DNA of 64,000 nucleotides from Lycocorax pyrrhopterus obiensis (Eukaryota > Chordata > Aves > Passeriformes > Paradisaeidae), in the NCBI GenBank assembly GCA_014706295.1, contig JACSVZ010000015.1, positions 59,827,535 to 59,891,534 of the forward strand, read 5' to 3'. Position numbers and translations under genes: made by a program. Each line of letters starts with the position of its first letter. Positions within the stretch are counted from its first letter, which is position 1. Shown piece by piece: positions 60,229 to 64,000 of this stretch. Under the pieces are notes generated by a model. That model was not told where the DNA came from. It ran no database searches and saw only the letters and a list, made by a program, of their open reading frames with translations.

Positions 60229-63200
60229 CCTCACATCTGCTGATGTGTAATGTTTTGTTTCAGATTAAGTGAAGAATATTCCATTAAGTGAAACTGATTT
60301 GGCTTAAACTAGTGAGCCTGTTTTTAGGAGAAATCTTCAGTTTTGTCAGCGGTCGGTCTTGAACCTTCAGTGTTCAGCATTAAAACCTGCTAAGCTAAAA
60401 CCAGAAATTCGGTGAATTAAATAGATTTGATCTTCAATAGCAAAAAGAGACTGACAGGACAAAAGGAAATAAATGTCATGTTTTTAATGCTGATTTGAAC
60501 ATGAAGACAAAGCACCAAATGTTGAGCGTCTCTCAGCAAAGCCTAACAGCACTGGCTGTCCAGACCCACCTTGTTTTCAGTATTCATCGTTGAAGGGATA
60601 CTCTGGATGGTCACTCCACCTGTGGAGAGGTCAGATTGGACAAGTGAGCTCCTTGAGTGAAGCAGGATATCAAATCACTGCAGTTGTCCTGTGCCCAGCA
60701 AACCTCTTCCTTGCAATATATATGTGGCCGTCATGGAAGGCTCTTCTACTTATTCAGAAGCTGTTCTGCTCTGAATAACTGTGCCTGCAGAGTTGGAAGT
60801 AAACCTGTGTATTTAAGGAGAGTAAGGAGAGGACAGTGAAGGGCCATTTTTTAGGCCTACAGACTGCATACCTTAAGGAGAGATGAGGAAAACAAACAAG
60901 AGCCTGGCTGTCAGCTCTTCTCACTAGTTAACTCAGGTGAGTAGAAGTGTTTTAGGAAAGGGGGATGGCTTCACCATGTGTGTGTTGTGGAAGGGGAAGA
61001 CTTTGCTCAGATGTCTAGAAAGACCCCTAGAAATAAGAGTGATATATGAAGAAGAGGTGGAGACACCAGACTGTTCTACTTTGTCTTATGCCCTTAGAGG
61101 TGGCATGAACAGGTCTGGGTCTGGCATGGTGCTTTCCCCAAGCAGCTGCCATACCTAAACTAGGTCTGGCTGTCCTCTAGCTCAGCCTACATGTAGATGC
61201 TCTGCCAGCATCTACAGTGGCAGAGAATATACAAATAAGCTTTGGGATGACCCAGTTCAGGGGAGAAAGGGATGTTCATGGGTGCATCCTAACAAACGTA
61301 GAGAGGTTTCGGGCTTTATTTTAGAAACTGCATGCTCAGGGAAGATGTACAATCCAGGATCATGATAAAAGGCAAGAAGAAAATTCCCAGGGTCAACTTC
61401 AGGTGAAAAAATAATGCTGTGTTTGCCCACTATTGGCAGACTTGAGAGGTTGCTGTTTTCTGTTGTGGGTTTTCTTGTTTGTTTGAGAAGATGATGCTAA
61501 TTCACAAGCCCTGGCTTGACAAACACTTTCCATTAGCTAAATGAAAATTTTCTGAAGAGCATTCTCAGGTGCACCATGGCAGCTGGCTGCCTTGCCTTAC
61601 AGCAGAGCACAACAAATACTGGCATTTATCCAGCTGTGAATCGTTCCAGTCTGGGAAGGACACATTTCACAATATTGAAGGTAACTAACTGGAAGGCATC
61701 AAACATTTTGAATTGGTTGTGTCAAAACATTTCATTCCGATATTCAGCCAAGTTCAAGTGTTTACACATTAACAGATTGAGTTGGCTGACAAAAAAATCC
61801 CAAAAAACAAAACAAGCCACAACACTTTGGCTTGTTTGACTTCAGTACAATGTGATAATGTCTGAGTTGCCAGTGTCGTTATCTCTACTTTTCATCTATA
61901 GAGCATGCTTGCTAATTAAATCTCACATATTCAAAAGTCTGAGTCCTTTGAGTGAAAATGATTCACTTGGAGGAGTCACTGCAGCTTGGCATAGCTGGTA
62001 AGGAAAAACATCCATAGCAAAGAATGGGAGCATAAGATAACTTAATGTAAAACTTGCCCTGCACAATGCTTCTAGATTTCTCCAAGAGGAGAAGAAACAA
62101 TTTCAGATTAAGATTTCCTGAAGTACTCACATTTCTATAAAACCTCCATTTTCTTCTCAGATGCTTAACTTGCTAATTCATTCCACTGATTGCGTTATCC
62201 TGTTTATATGGGCTTACTCATACCATCAGAACAACAGGCTTGCACACAGTACCCTTATGGTAGCTGATAATTGGAAGAACCAGAGAAAAGCTGGATTTTT
62301 TCCATTCCTGCTAGCATTTGCATCCCAGCAGTCAAAGGTTTTGCACAAAGTTGACTAACCAAAAGTCTTTCTGTATCGTGGTTTCACTTTTTCAGATACA
62401 TATTGCTGGATGAAATAAGAAATGTGTTTAGGCTGGTAATTTGTCTGATGCAGTGTCAATTCCAGACACTTCAGTGTGGTAACGCACAGTAGGCATGTAT
62501 ACCTATATATATAAATCTATATATCTGCTCCTTACATGGCAACATCACTTTTCCGATAAGCTTTTTTTCACAGCTGAGATCAGACTGTACTTAAATGTTT
62601 TTCCCCAAACGTGGTGCTCCTGTGAAAACTAGAGCTGCCAATGCCCATCCTATGCATCCTGTTTTCCTTTTCCACAGTGGCCTCCTGTGACCAATTTCAG
62701 TCTAATAAAGCAAAGCATTTAATTTATTAGTTTTTTAGATTGGTGGCTTAGAAAGTTCTTCTCCTGTGGGCATTTGCAGCCTTTAACTTTGTTTCTGGAA
62801 AATGCTCTTGCATTTGCACCAAGGTTACATTTCGTGTATATAATTTTTAAAATTTAAATGCTGCTAAAACTCAATTTTGCTATATAAAACCAAACTGTTT
62901 CAGATACCAAAACACACTTAAGAATCTCCTAGGCCATTTGTGAGAAGCCTTCTCGAACTGAGTACTGCTAATTGATGGAAGGCTATTTTAAATTTTAAGG
63001 AACTAAAGCTTCAGAGCACCTGGCTGAACTTAAATGTGGAAGATGAACTCCATTATGATGCTTTTAACTTAGTGCATATTTTCGATCATATTATTCAGCA
63101 CAGTAAGTGGTTTGTTTGTTTGTTTCTTTGCAACATTTCCCCATATCTTTTGAGCAATGGTCAACATTTTAGAGTGCTATTGATGCTGTTACCAATGCTT

Positions 63201-64000
63201 TTCATTTCACGCTACAGTTTGGCAGGACACAGATAATCCAAAGTAAAAAGAGAAAGGCATGGAAATTAATCTCTAGCATTTGGCTACATATTGAGTGCCC
63301 TGAAAAGGGGAAAACAAAGTTTGGCCATAAACCGCAGATGCTTTTGAACTGAAGGAAAAACAAACAGCTTCATCTTCTGGAAGAGGGGATGTTGGGTCAG
63401 TCTGAGTTTTCTGGGATAACACAGCCTTCAGGTGAAGCAGAACTATTTTGGGTGGTAAGCTTTGGATGAAAGCAGCAAGAGATCAAGCCTTGTTAGTTCT
63501 TGGAAGAGATAATTAGGAAGTGGTCTAGCAGTCAAACAAGCTTCCTGTTTTCCTTAGAAGAAGGAACAACTCAATTTTATTTGAATTTCAGCTCCAATAT
63601 CCACACTTCTAGACAAGGACGATGCTACGCTTTATCAGTGTCTGAGACCATCATTCCCACATAGTAGAAAGAGTTTAAGGAAATGGAGTAGAGATGGAAT
63701 AGCCAGATACAGTCACTTTCTACTAGGCGGGCTTTGGCAACCTGACCTGTAGGCAAGAATTGTACACTTATTTTTGCAATGGGCCTGGGAGCATATTCAG
63801 GCTGCATTAAAAGTCTCTCATGTTTAAGCCTTGCCTTAAAATAAGGTTGTTTATGCAAAAGTTAATATTACAAGGAAGTGATTTTTTTTTTTAACTCTCT
63901 GAAAGGACAGGAATGCTGTGTGAGGATCTAGGATTTCTCCTGTACTTACATTAACAGTTCCACATAACGAACATTTTTGTTCAGGGCTTCAATTTCTTTC
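60229..64000. other. Intergenic stretch at the window end
   Basis: I see no gene. A short TA-rich repeat lies at about 62500-62524. Confidence 0.5.

Noticed and set aside
1..64000. tRNA, rRNA, CRISPR and bacterial operon features
   Set aside because: None is visible on reading, and the genome type makes CRISPR and operons inapplicable.

Overview
The window is vertebrate nuclear DNA, almost certainly avian. Its genes are split into short exons with GT-AG introns. It carries 3' ends of CR1-type LINEs and LTRs of the kind found in bird genomes, and it has no bacterial gene organisation. The coding content lies in the first 36 kb, all on the + strand.

Region 1 (1-9.3 kb) is the 3' half of an amino-acid antiporter gene. 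Eight exons (886-8093) encode about 285 C-terminal residues that match the xCT/SLC7A11 light chain better than the other SLC7 members I can recall. Several normally conserved positions differ, so I call it an SLC7A11-like paralogue. Its 5' exons lie before the window. A 3' UTR with a poly(A) signal follows, and a weak extra copy of the last exon lies near 9.53 kb.

Region 2 (9.3-21.8 kb) starts with a spacer that holds a hairpin, GTTT-rich simple repeats, a complete 291-bp solo LTR with a 5-bp target duplication, and a degenerate ERV-type repeat. A PARP12-like mono-ADP-ribosyltransferase gene follows (seven recognised exons, 14441-20271), encoding a WWE domain and a complete PARP catalytic domain. 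A second LTR lies 0.9 kb downstream.

Region 3 (25.9-37.4 kb) is a second, decayed copy of the PARP gene. WWE-type exons at 25961 and 28601 still read open. The catalytic exons carry stops, a frameshift and a Tyr-to-Cys change at the catalytic tyrosine. A CpG-rich island lies inside this copy. The 3' flanks of the two PARP copies share a 253-bp block with no mismatch or indel, flanked by clearly diverged homologous sequence. This is the most striking signal in the window and looks like a gene-conversion tract or an unusually constrained element.

Region 4 (37.4-64 kb) has no gene I can support. It holds CR1 fragments, simple repeats, and an unexplained cluster of overlapping open frames at 47-49.3 kb.

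Functionally, a cystine/glutamate exchanger-like gene sits upstream of a tandem pair of interferon-type PARP genes, of which only the first looks intact.
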